In this document: positions 11,365 to 20,031 of the stretch, piece by piece
Layout of the letters: the number at the start of each line of letters is the position of its first letter
How positions within the stretch are numbered: the stretch's first letter is position 1
NCBI GenBank assembly: GCA_913061515.1
Contig: CAJXSF010000004.1
Coordinates: forward strand, 1 to 64,000
Length of the DNA stretch: 64,000 bases
Direction: 5' to 3'
DNA from: an uncultured Gammaproteobacteria bacterium
GTDB lineage: Bacteria > Pseudomonadota > Gammaproteobacteria > Pseudomonadales > Pseudohongiellaceae
Notes under the pieces: model-generated
What the model was told of the DNA's origin: nothing
Databases searched by the model: none
The model's input: only the letters and a program-made list of their open reading frames with translations
Program-made: the position numbers and the translations under genes

Positions 11365-13206
11365 TTAGAAGCGGTAGCGAACGTTAAAGCTAATTTGACG
11401 GCCTACCGCGGGCGTCCCAGGGAAGGGCTGGTAGTCATCGTCGGTTAGATTGTCGATGCGCAGGTCTGCAGTAATTTCATCGAACTGCGGCGATGTCCAG
11501 CCTAGCGACGCGGCAGTCAATAAGGCACTGTCGTTGCTAGTGCGCAGTGGGTTGGCAACCTGCTTGCGATACTCATTATCTAAACGCAATTCATAGCGCT
11601 CATTGAGCTGATAACTGACAGACACCGTAGCGCGGTCGCGCGCGTAGTTCAGTGCATAGAAGCTAGCATCGACATTGGCCGTGCCGTAATCAGACTCTTT
11701 CTCTAAGAAGGTGTAGCCTAGGCTTAAGTCGACACGTTCCCACTGCTTGCGCAGCAATAACTCAACCCCGCTAACATCCATATTGACCGCATTGGCTTGC
11801 CGTGCAGAACTAGAGCTGAGCGAGTACGTCCAATCCACTAAATTCTCATCTTCACGGTAAAAGGCCGCTGCAGAGGCTATCCAGTCGGGCCCCTCTTGCG
11901 CCAAGGTCACAATAAACTGACGGGCCTTTTCACGGCTAAGGTTAGCGTTGCCGCCAAATAAACCATTAGGGCTAGAGTTTAGCGCCGTGTAGCCGGGCAA
12001 CTGACTAGTGCCGGCATACTCAGCTTTGAGTGTGCGTTGCCCACCAGTGGTTGGGGTAGTCAGTGTGATATCAAAAACGGGAGACGTGGCATTGCTGTCT
12101 TCGCTTGAGGCATCAACCACCGCGCCGAAACGCACAGTGACCGTTTGATCATTGGGCACTGCGAACACATAGGAAGGCGCGATGCGGAAGCTACCATAGT
12201 AACGACCATCTAAGTTCGATGTGTCTAAGTCTGTTGAACGAAGCAACTTATCTTTGGATACTTGCCCGCTAAACTCCCAGCTGAGTCTTGCGAAATCCAC
12301 CGAGCCTTCTACCGCAAGCCCATAGTTTTCTGTTTTGTGTTCAAAAGCGCCAGGCGCCCCTGATTCTTTATTGCGCCGATCAAAATCGTAGTTGTCATCG
12401 AGCTGGCGGAAGAAGCCTGACATTTGAACCCAACCACGGCTTAAGGTTCTGCGGTGATTAGCAAGCAGCAAAGTGGTTTGGGTGTCATCGGTTTCTGGCA
12501 GTGTTGCAAAGCCAGTGTAAGCGCCAGGCCAAGCGAAGAACTTGTCTTGGTAGGCAATGATTAGGTCCGACTGCGTGTTGCCGGCAATGCGCTGAAGCTG
12601 CAAGTTATAGCGCTTGTACTCGTGGTCGCCATTGCTCACCGAGCCTTCGCCCTCAGAGGCAGCGCCGGAAATTTGCAAGCCATATTGCGCACCGTTGTAG
12701 TTAGCAGTATCGGCATAGCGCGCGGAAGAGAACAGCAAGGAGTCAGTCCCGACCCCTAGGTTGACCTCAGCACTTTGCTTTAAAACGGGAATGCTGTACT
12801 CAATTGTGGCGACATTGGAGTTAAAGCCTGCCAATGCATTATCGCCCCCGGTCAAGATTGTGGGGGTGGACAAGAGCGCAGGATCAATGGGCATCTCAGC
12901 GGCGTAGTGCCCCGTTTGCGGGTCGACAATCGTCGCAGCCCCAAGCTTGAAGCCAGTGTTTTCAAACAGACCACCGCGCACGGCGATGTCAGCCTGACCT
13001 TCGGGTAGGCCCCGGGATTGAATCTCGGTTTGTGGATCAAAACGCAGCAGGGTGGTGACGGATGCAAAGGTCCCTGCTGGCTCAGTATTGGCGACACGAG
13101 TGGGGCTCACCAGGATCTCGGTTAACTGAGAGCTAGGCTCGGCGGCAAATAGTAGTGGTGATGATGTGGCTAAAATGGAGACGATCGAAATTTGACGTAT
13201 TAACAC
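11365..13206 (-). CDS. TonB-dependent outer-membrane receptor
   Basis: This is a 613-residue protein with a signal peptide ending at LLFAAE, a plug domain (about 25-150, including IAVRGGLFENTGFKLGAATI), and a long beta-rich barrel ending in an aromatic residue (FNVRYRF). It should import a scarce ligand across the outer membrane using TonB energy. The size and the ALAGFNSNVATIEYSI region recall BtuB-like receptors, but I see no riboswitch or partner gene that fixes the ligand. It converges on the M48 gene with a 2-bp gap. Confidence 0.88.
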   Translation of the reverse strand: MLIRQISIVSILATSSPLLFAAEPSSQLTEILVSPTRVANTEPAGTFASVTTLLRFDPQTEIQSRGLPEGQADIAVRGGLFENTGFKLGAATIVDPQTGHYAAEMPIDPALLSTPTILTGGDNALAGFNSNVATIEYSIPVLKQSAEVNLGVGTDSLLFSSARYADTANYNGAQYGLQISGAASEGEGSVSNGDHEYKRYNLQLQRIAGNTQSDLIIAYQDKFFAWPGAYTGFATLPETDDTQTTLLLANHRRTLSRGWVQMSGFFRQLDDNYDFDRRNKESGAPGAFEHKTENYGLAVEGSVDFARLSWEFSGQVSKDKLLRSTDLDTSNLDGRYYGSFRIAPSYVFAVPNDQTVTVRFGAVVDASSEDSNATSPVFDITLTTPTTGGQRTLKAEYAGTSQLPGYTALNSSPNGLFGGNANLSREKARQFIVTLAQEGPDWIASAAAFYREDENLVDWTYSLSSSSARQANAVNMDVSGVELLLRKQWERVDLSLGYTFLEKESDYGTANVDASFYALNYARDRATVSVSYQLNERYELRLDNEYRKQVANPLRTSNDSALLTAASLGWTSPQFDEITADLRIDNLTDDDYQPFPGTPAVGRQISFNVRYRF

Positions 13207-13440
13207 GGTGTTGGGTTTCCGTTCATTGATTGATGGAGCTAGAGGGGTGAAAAGACGCTTGTGGCGTCAAAAACACATTCTGTTACTTTTACAAGGAGCA
13301 GAAGTCTACTTGCCTGTGGCGATATTGGCTAGAGGTTTTTAGTCCAAGGCATGCCAGCCCACGGAAGTGGGTAGATTGGTGGGGCTGGTCAATAATCAAG
13401 TGACCATTGTATTTCACTTCTATATAATCACGCTCCGCAC

Positions 13441-13517
13441 GCACCCGTAGCTCAGCTGGATAGAGTAGGTGGCTTCGAACCACTTGGTCGGGAGTTCGAA
13501 TCTCTCCGGGTGCGCCA
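13441..13517 (+). tRNA. tRNA-Arg (anticodon UCG)
   Basis: This is a complete 77-base cloverleaf with encoded CCA. Acceptor arms are GCACCCG / CGGGTGC, D stem GCTC/GAGT, anticodon stem GGTGG/CCACT with loop CTTCGAA (anticodon TCG), and T stem GGGAG/CTCTC with loop TTCGAAT. Its 3' part is the integration site of the neighbouring element and is duplicated at 20646-20690. Confidence 0.96.
13473..13517 (+). repeat. attL: 45-bp core shared with attR
   Basis: This is the 3' 45 bases of the tRNA-Arg gene, from the anticodon loop to CCA. It is repeated exactly in the same orientation at 20646-20690. The flanking base differs on both sides, so 45 bp is the full exact repeat. The element keeps the tRNA gene intact at this end. 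Confidence 0.95.
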
Positions 13518-13537
13518 GTTATAAAAGACTTAAAAAC

Positions 13538-13573
13538 AAGCACTTATCTGTATTACAGGTAGGTGCTTTTTTT
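13538..13573. terminator. Hairpin after tRNA-Arg and the integrase gene
   Basis: AAGCAC at 13538 pairs with GTGCTT at 13563 around a partly paired interior, and the + strand continues with a T run. It can end tRNA transcription on the + strand and may also serve the leftward integrase gene, whose stop lies within it. Confidence 0.65.
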
Positions 13574-14600
13574 ATCTCTGGTAAGCGTGTGTAGTGGATA
13601 ACGTAGTGACAGGTTGAAGCCTGCACAAAGTTTCCGCATACGGCGCTAAATGCTCCGGAGAAAGGTGCGCGTATCGTTGCACCATTCGAATATCCGACCA
13701 TCCTCCTAACTCTTGTAAGACATGCATTGGAGTGCCGTTTTGGACATGCCAACTCGCCCACGTATGCCGCAGATCGTGCCAGCGAAAATCCTCTATGCCA
13801 GACAGTTGTAACGCCTTGCGCCACACCTTCGTATTGCAACGTAAAACAGGCTTTTTGTTGTAAGTGAACACATATTTCTTGTGCTTACCCAATTCGCCCC
13901 GCAGCAGTACGACAGCTTCCCGATTAAGTGGTATTCCTATCGGTCGGCCTGTCTTAGATTGATCGGCGTGAATCCAGGCCGAACGCCTTTCTAGATCGAC
14001 TTGCGCCCACTGTAGCCTCGTGACATTGGTTTCCCGTAATCCGGTTGCCAGTGAAAATTTAGCCATTGTGCGCGTGTGTTCTGGCAAGTGAGAGAGGAGG
14101 GTGTCAGCCTCCTCCCGTGTTAGCCATCGAATACGCCGTGTGGGTTGCCTTAACAACCGCACATGGGGTGCACGATCTATCCATTCCCAATGCTTTACAG
14201 CAGTATTTAAAATCACCCTGATAATCTCTAGTAAGCGATTCACCGTTGCCGGTTTGACGCCTGTCTTGAGTTTATCGTCGGTAATCTTGTCGATGACTTC
14301 CCGCGTAATCTGATCTAGGTACAAATCCCCTAGATACCTATCGAGCCACTTAAAAGCAGCCAAAATAGGTTCTTTTGATTTTCGGTTAGTCTCCCGATAC
14401 CACCGTGTTGCTGCATCTTTCCAAGTTCTTCGCGGCTTCTCACCCAATTGGATAACTCGCCACATTTGGTAGCGCAAAGTATCTTCATACTCCTGCGCCA
14501 ATTTACGTTCTACTGTCTTAGTAGAGCGTTGTATTCGCTTTCCGTCCGGTGCTGTAAAGTCGCACCACCAGTACTGCGAATTGGGTCGTTTGTGCAACAT
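13572..14600 (-). CDS. int: Tyrosine recombinase / integrase
   Basis: This is a 342-residue site-specific recombinase. It has an N-terminal arm-binding region, a SAM-like core-binding domain (about 55-150) and a catalytic domain. Catalytic residues are visible: Arg189 (ATGLRETN), Lys216 (QSKTGRP), His275 and Arg278 (WHDLRHTW), Trp301 in the box-II His position (GGWSDIRMVQRY), and the nucleophile Tyr310. A TAGGAG ribosome site sits 7 bases before the ATG. The gene lies 55 bp from the tRNA-Arg att core, as expected for the enzyme that recombines that site. Confidence 0.96.
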   Translation of the reverse strand: MLHKRPNSQYWWCDFTAPDGKRIQRSTKTVERKLAQEYEDTLRYQMWRVIQLGEKPRRTWKDAATRWYRETNRKSKEPILAAFKWLDRYLGDLYLDQITREVIDKITDDKLKTGVKPATVNRLLEIIRVILNTAVKHWEWIDRAPHVRLLRQPTRRIRWLTREEADTLLSHLPEHTRTMAKFSLATGLRETNVTRLQWAQVDLERRSAWIHADQSKTGRPIGIPLNREAVVLLRGELGKHKKYVFTYNKKPVLRCNTKVWRKALQLSGIEDFRWHDLRHTWASWHVQNGTPMHVLQELGGWSDIRMVQRYAHLSPEHLAPYAETLCRLQPVTTLSTTHAYQR

Positions 14601-14818
14601 AGTGATTCTCCTATATGTTGAACTTGCGACCTTGGTCGCCCACGAGAGTACTGGGAACGCAGATGCGTGACAAGATCATCCTTAAGGAATACCCATCGAC
14701 GCCCCAGCTTAGCGGCAGGGACTTCACCCCTTGAGGCCATGCCCCGTAAGGTTTGCCAGTGAACCAAGAGGAAGTCAGCAGCCGTTTGAAGGTCGAGGGT
14801 TTCATGGTCATTCTCCAT
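14510..14818 (-). CDS. Excisionase-like HTH protein
   Basis: This small protein has a MerR/HTH_17-type DNA-binding domain in its first 55 residues (LDLQTAADFLLVHWQTLRGM followed by GEVPAAKLGRRWVFLKDDL). Such proteins act as recombination directionality factors that bend DNA at att sites. The start is taken as ATG 14818, with AGGAG upstream inside the end of the rep gene. Its 3' part overlaps the integrase start by about 90 bp, which would couple their expression. The tail after residue 60 is not conserved-looking. Confidence 0.75.
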   Translation of the reverse strand: MENDHETLDLQTAADFLLVHWQTLRGMASRGEVPAAKLGRRWVFLKDDLVTHLRSQYSRGRPRSQVQHIGESLCCTNDPIRSTGGATLQHRTESEYNALLRQ

Positions 14819-16130
14819 CACTCAATCTCCTGTAAGCCCTTGCCTTAATACTGTCATCGGGGTGCGAACCTCCACCAAGAGGAGAGTTGCGAGTCGTGCC
14901 ATAGGCTTTACATTTCTGAGCCACCTTCAAATTGATATAGGTGTCAAAGTCCTCGCCAGTGGAGACTGAATCCTCGTTGTGGAAGTCCTGAGCATCTTGG
15001 AAGTATTGCAGGATGGCCTCACCCGCATCGACGTAGCCCTCGCGAGCCATGTAGGAAGAGAGGAAACTCAGGCTGTTCACAAACAGGAATTGATCTGAAG
15101 GCGCCTTAGAGGGCTGTAGATTGGTACGGGCTAAATGCTTCTCTCCTTGCCAGCCTGCCTCACTCAATGTGTGCCATAAAGAGGACAGAGGCCATCGAGA
15201 TTGAGTTTTATCTGAATCACTCGGGCTAGTATGGCGAAGCCATTTGGTCGCGCTATAACCCCATAGGCCACTAAGTGAAGTCATAAGGTCAGCGTATGTC
15301 ACGATCAACACATCGCGCAGGGGTTGTCGTCGAAATTGAAACTCTAAGCGCCAGACTTCAGATACGCCATCCCAACCACACTGCCGCCAAATATCTTCTA
15401 GATAAGGGCGGGGGTTTTTCTTCATTTCTATGGTCTTGTTATAAAGGCGAGCGGACAAAGGCGAGCCTGCCCCAATGGATACTCCCGAAAAAACGCGATC
15501 AGTAACGTGCGAAGAAAAGTTTCTCGCCTTAGTGACCCATTCATCATTGCGGATAGACTCGATTGAATAGTTCGTGACGAAATCCACACAAAGATCACAG
15601 CGACTAACATGGGCAGCACCAACGGCTGTTCCCAGCTCCCCAACAATGGAGTGCAGATTTTTAATAATCTTGTCAGTAGGCATCATGCTTAATAGTTCAC
15701 TCGCAATCTTACAGTGAACCATAGGCGTGTGTTTTGCCCCTCGCTTAGCTATCTCAAGTCGATAGAAGGGACTAGATAGAACAAATGCGAAAGGGTGTCT
15801 ACCATTGCCGCTCACTTCAAACAAATGACCGCCTAGAGTTATCTGAGCAAGCGTAGCCGAATGTTCCCTAGGAGACTGCGCCAAGGATTTTAGATGGCTT
15901 AATCGTGTAGCGGAGAGTTCTGACAATTCGCCGTGATAGCTTAGATACAAACTATCAATTGCCGAACGTAGAACGGTGGTTGATATGTTGTTATTGCTAT
16001 TAGAGGGTACTGTGTTACTAGACTGCGTACCCTTTTCACAACCTGCCAACGAGCTGGCAAGCACCCGCGGGGCGTGTGCATGTCCATCCCGTCGGCTCGT
16101 TTTTAAATCATCGTTAGTTTTCGAGTTCAT
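14808..16130 (-). CDS. Replication initiation factor (Rep_trans-like), possible MobT-type relaxase
   Basis: This is a 440-residue protein with the signature stretches of the rolling-circle initiator family (PF02486 type): VSRCDLCVDF at 175-184, SARLYNKTIE at 226-235 and WRLEFQFRR at 260-268. The same fold is found in initiators of rolling-circle plasmids and filamentous phages and in MobT relaxases of integrative elements. It could replicate the excised circle or nick an oriT so that a helper can mobilise the element. It overlaps the excisionase start, forming a rep-xis-int operon. The assignment to replication or transfer is inference. Confidence 0.7.
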   Translation of the reverse strand: MNSKTNDDLKTSRRDGHAHAPRVLASSLAGCEKGTQSSNTVPSNSNNNISTTVLRSAIDSLYLSYHGELSELSATRLSHLKSLAQSPREHSATLAQITLGGHLFEVSGNGRHPFAFVLSSPFYRLEIAKRGAKHTPMVHCKIASELLSMMPTDKIIKNLHSIVGELGTAVGAAHVSRCDLCVDFVTNYSIESIRNDEWVTKARNFSSHVTDRVFSGVSIGAGSPLSARLYNKTIEMKKNPRPYLEDIWRQCGWDGVSEVWRLEFQFRRQPLRDVLIVTYADLMTSLSGLWGYSATKWLRHTSPSDSDKTQSRWPLSSLWHTLSEAGWQGEKHLARTNLQPSKAPSDQFLFVNSLSFLSSYMAREGYVDAGEAILQYFQDAQDFHNEDSVSTGEDFDTYINLKVAQKCKAYGTTRNSPLGGGSHPDDSIKARAYRRLSDGE

Positions 16131-16281
16131 CGTAAAAGCTCCTTTTGGTTAAGAGCACTTACAATGTTCGTCAAATTGAACAAGAAAAACGGACGGAGAA
16201 TAATCTAATAGTGTGAAAAATGGGACATGCGAATTATATATGCAGTGGAATCAACGAGTTGTATAGCTATAGGTTTGGAGG

Positions 16282-17040
16282 TTAATCTGAGTCTGTATTA
16301 GGTTTTTTCCTAGGTCTGCCTCGTTTTCCCTTAATATGTTTAGGCGCTACTTCACTCAGCCACCGAGGCAAAACAGTCAGATAATGAGCTGCACCAGAAT
16401 ACTTGAGGATGTCTGCATCGCGTGCCATCTCCGTAATAGTTCTCTGTGGGTATTCCTTCCAAAGTTGTGTTGCCATGCGTTGCGCAATGAACTTGGCTTG
16501 CTGATTAGCGCCGAGTTTATCAGGATCATTTTGCGAGGATTCAGCAGTAACCGACTCGTTTTCGTCTGAGTTTGGGATATCGAATCCAAAGCTAACTCCT
16601 CCGGATTCGTCTGGCTCAATGTGATAAACCCATAGTGCGCGTGCGCCATACTCAGGGCCTTCGTAATGTTGATTCCAACCAGTAGGAAACCAAAACTCAG
16701 GAAGAGGAATAGAATAACGTCCACACCAATCCTCAAACTCATACCGAGGGATCTGAGCCCACCTCATGAGGCTGCGCTTATACCGCTTTCCCCATATGCA
16801 CATATCAATGTCATTGAGATGACTGCGAATGTAGTACTGGGGGTCAGCTTTCGAATCCGAGGGGCGTTTTGCCTGAATCAGTGTTTCGCAAAAAAGATTA
16901 CCTTCAAGAATCTCATTGAATAAAAGTCTTGCGTAGTCCTTTACAAGTAAGGGCAATCGAAGGCGGAAAGTGTCTGGATCGCAACCTGCCCAGCGATGGG
17001 ATATATCCCAAACGGAAAGAGAATTTGAAAGAATAGGCAT
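16282..17040 (-). CDS. Hypothetical protein with C-terminal AT-hook
   Basis: I do not recognise this 252-residue protein as a named family. Its first 140 residues are rich in aromatic residues and have no membrane segment. An acidic serine-rich linker follows (about 155-175), then a helical part. The C-terminus carries a GKRGRPRKK motif, a classic AT-hook that binds the minor groove of AT-rich DNA. Its place just upstream of rep, in the same direction, suggests a role in element replication or regulation. Confidence 0.65.
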   Translation of the reverse strand: MPILSNSLSVWDISHRWAGCDPDTFRLRLPLLVKDYARLLFNEILEGNLFCETLIQAKRPSDSKADPQYYIRSHLNDIDMCIWGKRYKRSLMRWAQIPRYEFEDWCGRYSIPLPEFWFPTGWNQHYEGPEYGARALWVYHIEPDESGGVSFGFDIPNSDENESVTAESSQNDPDKLGANQQAKFIAQRMATQLWKEYPQRTITEMARDADILKYSGAAHYLTVLPRWLSEVAPKHIKGKRGRPRKKPNTDSD

Positions 17041-17251
17041 GTAGCTTACCTGCTAACACCCGCGCAAGGGCGGTCGTAAAAGCCTAGCGCTGTGCCAGCG
17101 GCGGGCGGAAGCAATTGTTGCGGATTGTTGTGTGAGTTCCGCATAGTTCTATTCCTTCATAAGAATACTAAATGGACTCTACTTTAGCGTGTCCTCTCGT
17201 GCGATTGAACCCTTCACGATTGTCTCCAATATTGATAGTACTGTTTGCCAT

Positions 17252-17389
17252 CTATTCCTTAGGTGGCTGAACTGTCGGCATTGGAGGGGGCGGGCTTGCC
17301 GGAGGCTGCAAGCCTTTTTCTTCATTTATTCTAACAGGCCTGTTAGTAGTTTGTGGCGGGCTGGGCTGAGAATTCTGATTATCGGGCAT
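17252..17389 (-). CDS. 45-residue proline-rich small protein
   Basis: This short gene has an AGGAGG ribosome site ideally spaced before ATG 17389 and begins 8 bp after the stop of the 2-TM gene at 17398. The product is 45 residues with about one third proline, including the runs PSPP and PASPPPPMP, no cysteine and no hydrophobic segment, so it is probably soluble and unstructured. The strong ribosome site and tight coupling argue that it is real and works with the upstream membrane protein. I do not know its function. Confidence 0.65.
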   Translation of the reverse strand: MPDNQNSQPSPPQTTNRPVRINEEKGLQPPASPPPPMPTVQPPKE

Positions 17390-17397
17390 AAAGCCTC

Positions 17398-17886
17398 CTA
17401 CTTATAAAAGGTAAGAAAATAGTTTGATGCTTGCATTTCAGCAATTTCTTGCAGCTTCTTATCAGTTGGTATGGTGGTCTGAATATGCTTGTTAAGTGAC
17501 TTTTGTTTCGAGCTCCTAATTTCAAATCGCGCTTTGTTTATTTCGGCTGTAGTGAGCTGCCCGTCGGAAATGGAATGCCATTTTAATTCTGCTTGTATCA
17601 TTAGTTCTTCGAGGTCAACTAAAAGAGATGAGTATGCTTTCATCCTGCTTCTGTAGGGTAAATACTGGTTTATAGCAGTCACTACCTGAGACAAGGCGAT
17701 AACACTTGCCCACAACCAAGACAGCGTATTCCATATTGCCCATGCCCCAATGCTTGAACTAGAGGCTACGGCTACCACGATTCTTAGACCTCGGTCGACT
17801 TTCTCAGATCTTTCTAGCAATAGCTCGATAAATGCAATATGCATTTTTAGTTGATAGATTTCAGTCCAGTACTGATTTTGAGTCAC
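17398..17886 (-). CDS. Two-TM SLATT-like membrane protein
   Basis: This is a 162-residue protein with an N-terminal helix (about 5-30), two membrane helices (about 33-53 and 57-76, containing SSSSIGAWAIWNTL and ASVIALSQVVTAI), and a long cytoplasmic helical tail. This plan resembles SLATT domains, two-helix membrane effectors linked by published genome analysis to prokaryotic conflict systems, where they are thought to form pores when triggered. The match is by architecture, not by a search. It is followed directly by the proline-rich small gene. Confidence 0.6.
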   Translation of the reverse strand: MTQNQYWTEIYQLKMHIAFIELLLERSEKVDRGLRIVVAVASSSSIGAWAIWNTLSWLWASVIALSQVVTAINQYLPYRSRMKAYSSLLVDLEELMIQAELKWHSISDGQLTTAEINKARFEIRSSKQKSLNKHIQTTIPTDKKLQEIAEMQASNYFLTFYK

Positions 17887-17954
17887 GGCAATACGTCAGA
17901 TTAAAAAAATCGGAAAAATTACGCGTTTATGTACCTGCGTGAATTCGCATAGCA

Positions 17955-18320
17955 TTAGTCATGACCACTGCTTATGAATTTAGCTAATCCGGCTCCAGCG
18001 CCAAGTGCTAAGCTGGAGTTCAGTATAGTGCTTACAAGTTGAAACTGTTCGTGCAGCATGGCGGTAAGCACTAGAACTAAAACAGCACTTACAATCACGC
18101 CTAACAAAATAAGCGCGCGTTTGTTCTTCTTGTCTCTAAACTCAATTTCCAATCTCTTGTTTTGATCTTGAGAGGTTAGATGCTGGTTAAACGCCTCAAG
18201 CCCTGATGCAGCCAGATTCTCAATTGTTGAGGTGATTTCCTGTATATGACTAATTTTCTCATTTATCACGTCAAGCTCGTGGTTGACATCGGATATATTG
18301 TCTCTATCTCTTTCAATCAT
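17955..18320 (-). CDS. Coiled-coil membrane protein, unknown function
   Basis: This is a 121-residue protein. Residues 1-65 are charged and predicted to form coiled-coil helices (NHELDVINEKISHIQEIT). They are followed by a strong membrane helix at 69-89 and a second hydrophobic helix at about 94-113 containing GAGAGLAKF. It has no signal peptide or enzyme motif. It is part of the leftward cargo run of the tRNA-Arg element, with independent spacing from its neighbours (about 70 and 150 bp). Confidence 0.6.
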   Translation of the reverse strand: MIERDRDNISDVNHELDVINEKISHIQEITSTIENLAASGLEAFNQHLTSQDQNKRLEIEFRDKKNKRALILLGVIVSAVLVLVLTAMLHEQFQLVSTILNSSLALGAGAGLAKFISSGHD

Positions 18321-18469
18321 GTCTGTTATTTCCGCAGTGTCTCGGATATTTAGTTACGTCTTATATCACAGATGATTAGAATAATATTGCTTTTAGCAAC
18401 GACTCGGAGCTGAAATGCCGGCGAGGTTGTTTGTGGCGTCAAAGACGACAATGGCCGATTGATCAGAGG

Positions 18470-18856
18470 TCACAAATAGCATATCAAGTACCAGAGCAAA
18501 GCAGTTGAAACTACGGCAAGTATTAGGCCGAAAACAGCACATACAAGCACCAAAACCATACCTTCAGGGTATCCTTGGAATCCAAGGTTAAGAGCAGACG
18601 CTTTGATTAGTTCTCTAAGGTTTAAAGCTTGTTTTGCGCCCCAGAGGAAAACAACACTTAGTCCTACACTTAGTGAAATTGGAAGCCACAAGGCATACTT
18701 AGCGTCCTCGATTTCTGTGTTGGTAAAGTAAAATGAAAGAATAGCTCCGGTGATGGCGTAATAGAATAAATTCAGTTTGAGGGCTAAATCTAAGTAAGAG
18801 TTATGCAGGTCAACCTGCATGTTGAAGTAATTCCATTCTAGCTCAGTACTATCCAT
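18470..18856 (-). CDS. Small polytopic membrane protein, unknown function
   Basis: This is a 128-residue protein with an amphipathic N-terminus (about 1-25) and hydrophobic segments at about 27-44, 55-73 and 100-127, probably three or four membrane passes. A short charged loop (ALNLRELIKAS) faces the cytoplasm. I do not recognise a family. It is cargo of the tRNA-Arg element. Its size and topology would suit a membrane effector, but nothing proves this. Confidence 0.6.
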   Translation of the reverse strand: MDSTELEWNYFNMQVDLHNSYLDLALKLNLFYYAITGAILSFYFTNTEIEDAKYALWLPISLSVGLSVVFLWGAKQALNLRELIKASALNLGFQGYPEGMVLVLVCAVFGLILAVVSTALLWYLICYL

Positions 18857-19048
18857 CTTAGTTACCTACAATGTGCAAGCGTGCTATCTCATAAGAAATG
18901 TGAATGTACGGTCTAAATATCACTGGAGCCTTGCCAGAATTCGAGCCTGCCTCTAAGAAAGCATATTACGCCTATGCTACCGAGTAAAACGTGACACCGC
19001 CACAAACCGCGCGAGCTTGTGAGCGAGTATGAAGGCTTTGTTTTGCAC

Positions 19049-19555
19049 TTACAGCATCCCTATTAACGCTGATGCCCCTGCACCTATAAGGCTTCCAACA
19101 GTGCTGTTTTGTAAAAACTCTTTCAATTTTGATTTGGCGTCAGGGTCATCACTTTTAGAGATTTTTTCCGCTAACTCTTGAATGGTTACATTTGTAGTTA
19201 ATGTATTACTGTTACCTACTTGGATATTTTCTCCATTTATCGAGCCAATATTAAAAGTTGAATCACCATGCTTAGTAACATGAGGCTGTGCAGTTGTATT
19301 TTCGACTTTAAGAGTCAACATGTGAGGATGCTTAGAACCTACCCCTAGAGTGCCGCCCTCTAAGAATGAAGCATCTATAACTTTGAGATGTATTGCGCGC
19401 TTACCTGATTTTTGAGTAATAACATCGCCAATACCCACATCTGGTTCATCTGTATAGGGCACCAGAACTTTACCTGTGGACATGTTGCGTTGTCCATTGT
19501 ATTCCGCGCCTGCGATAGTCAACTTTTCTGGGTATGCGAGCTTTTCAAAATCCAT
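19049..19555 (-). CDS. Beta-rich protein with adaptor-like C-terminus, unknown function
   Basis: This is a 168-residue protein. The first 90 residues look like a beta domain (GVGSKHPHMLTLKVENT). A short segment with the repeated pattern INGENIQVGNSNT follows, then a charged helix (IQELAEKISKSDDPDAKSKLKEFL) and a hydrophobic Gly/Ala C-terminal helix (152-168). Proteins joining a variable N-terminal domain to this sort of GDNN-like strand, helix and hydrophobic tail occur near bacterial conflict genes. That comparison is from memory and is not a database result. Its upstream region is repeat copy A. Confidence 0.55.
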   Translation of the reverse strand: MDFEKLAYPEKLTIAGAEYNGQRNMSTGKVLVPYTDEPDVGIGDVITQKSGKRAIHLKVIDASFLEGGTLGVGSKHPHMLTLKVENTTAQPHVTKHGDSTFNIGSINGENIQVGNSNTLTTNVTIQELAEKISKSDDPDAKSKLKEFLQNSTVGSLIGAGASALIGML

Positions 19556-19595
19556 TTTTCTCTCCTGTGTGATCGAGACTGAGGATTAGTGCATA

Positions 19596-19847
19596 ACTAT
19601 CAATATAGTGTGTTTGCGCATTATCAAGTGAAAACCATGCGTGCACGCGGTTAAAGACTGATAGCAGTGTATCCCATCGAACTCGTGGAATGCCAATAGC
19701 GTGTGAGTGTTCCTATAGCGGTGTGCTCCGCAAGCGAGCTAACTAGCTATTCGCAAGGCTAAGATAGACTCAAGCTGAAATCTGACCAAGATCGCAAGTA
19801 ATTGATATTTATGTAAATAAGTTTCTAAAAGGTTCCATCTTCGAACC
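19596..19847 (+). repeat. Element right-end repeat, copy A with degenerate att core
   Basis: This segment matches 20407-20654 in the same orientation. The last 83 bases (19765-19847 against 20572-20654) align without gaps and with 9 mismatches by my count. Shared landmarks are TATCCCATCGAA and TCTGACCAAGATCGCAAG. Copy A ends in CTTCGAACC, the first 9 bases of the att core, then diverges (GCGCAACA instead of ACTTGGTC). Both copies lie directly upstream of a leftward cargo gene. The rest of 19848-20031 shows nothing recognisable. Confidence 0.8.
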
Positions 19848-20031
19848 GCGCAACAATTCCTTGGACGAAAAGCTTATTGCTTGGAAATACTCATTGAATA
19901 TCAGATATATACAATAAGTCGCAGGGGAGGATAGCCTAGATAGGTGTAGTGAGTTTATCAGCGAGACGAAAGAGTGTGCCGGAAATTACGGTTGATTGTG
20001 GTTCAAGTTTTGGGAGAAATGTCAGTGGCTT

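Noticed and set aside
13289..13543. 84-residue leftward frame with the stretch GEIRTPDQVVRSHLLYPAEL
   Set aside because: It runs antisense across tRNA-Arg. This peptide is a well-known spurious translation of tRNA genes in databases, not a protein.
17189..17407. 72-residue rightward frame over the proline-rich gene
   Set aside because: It is a shadow on the other strand of the real small gene at 17252-17389, which has a strong ribosome site; this frame has none.
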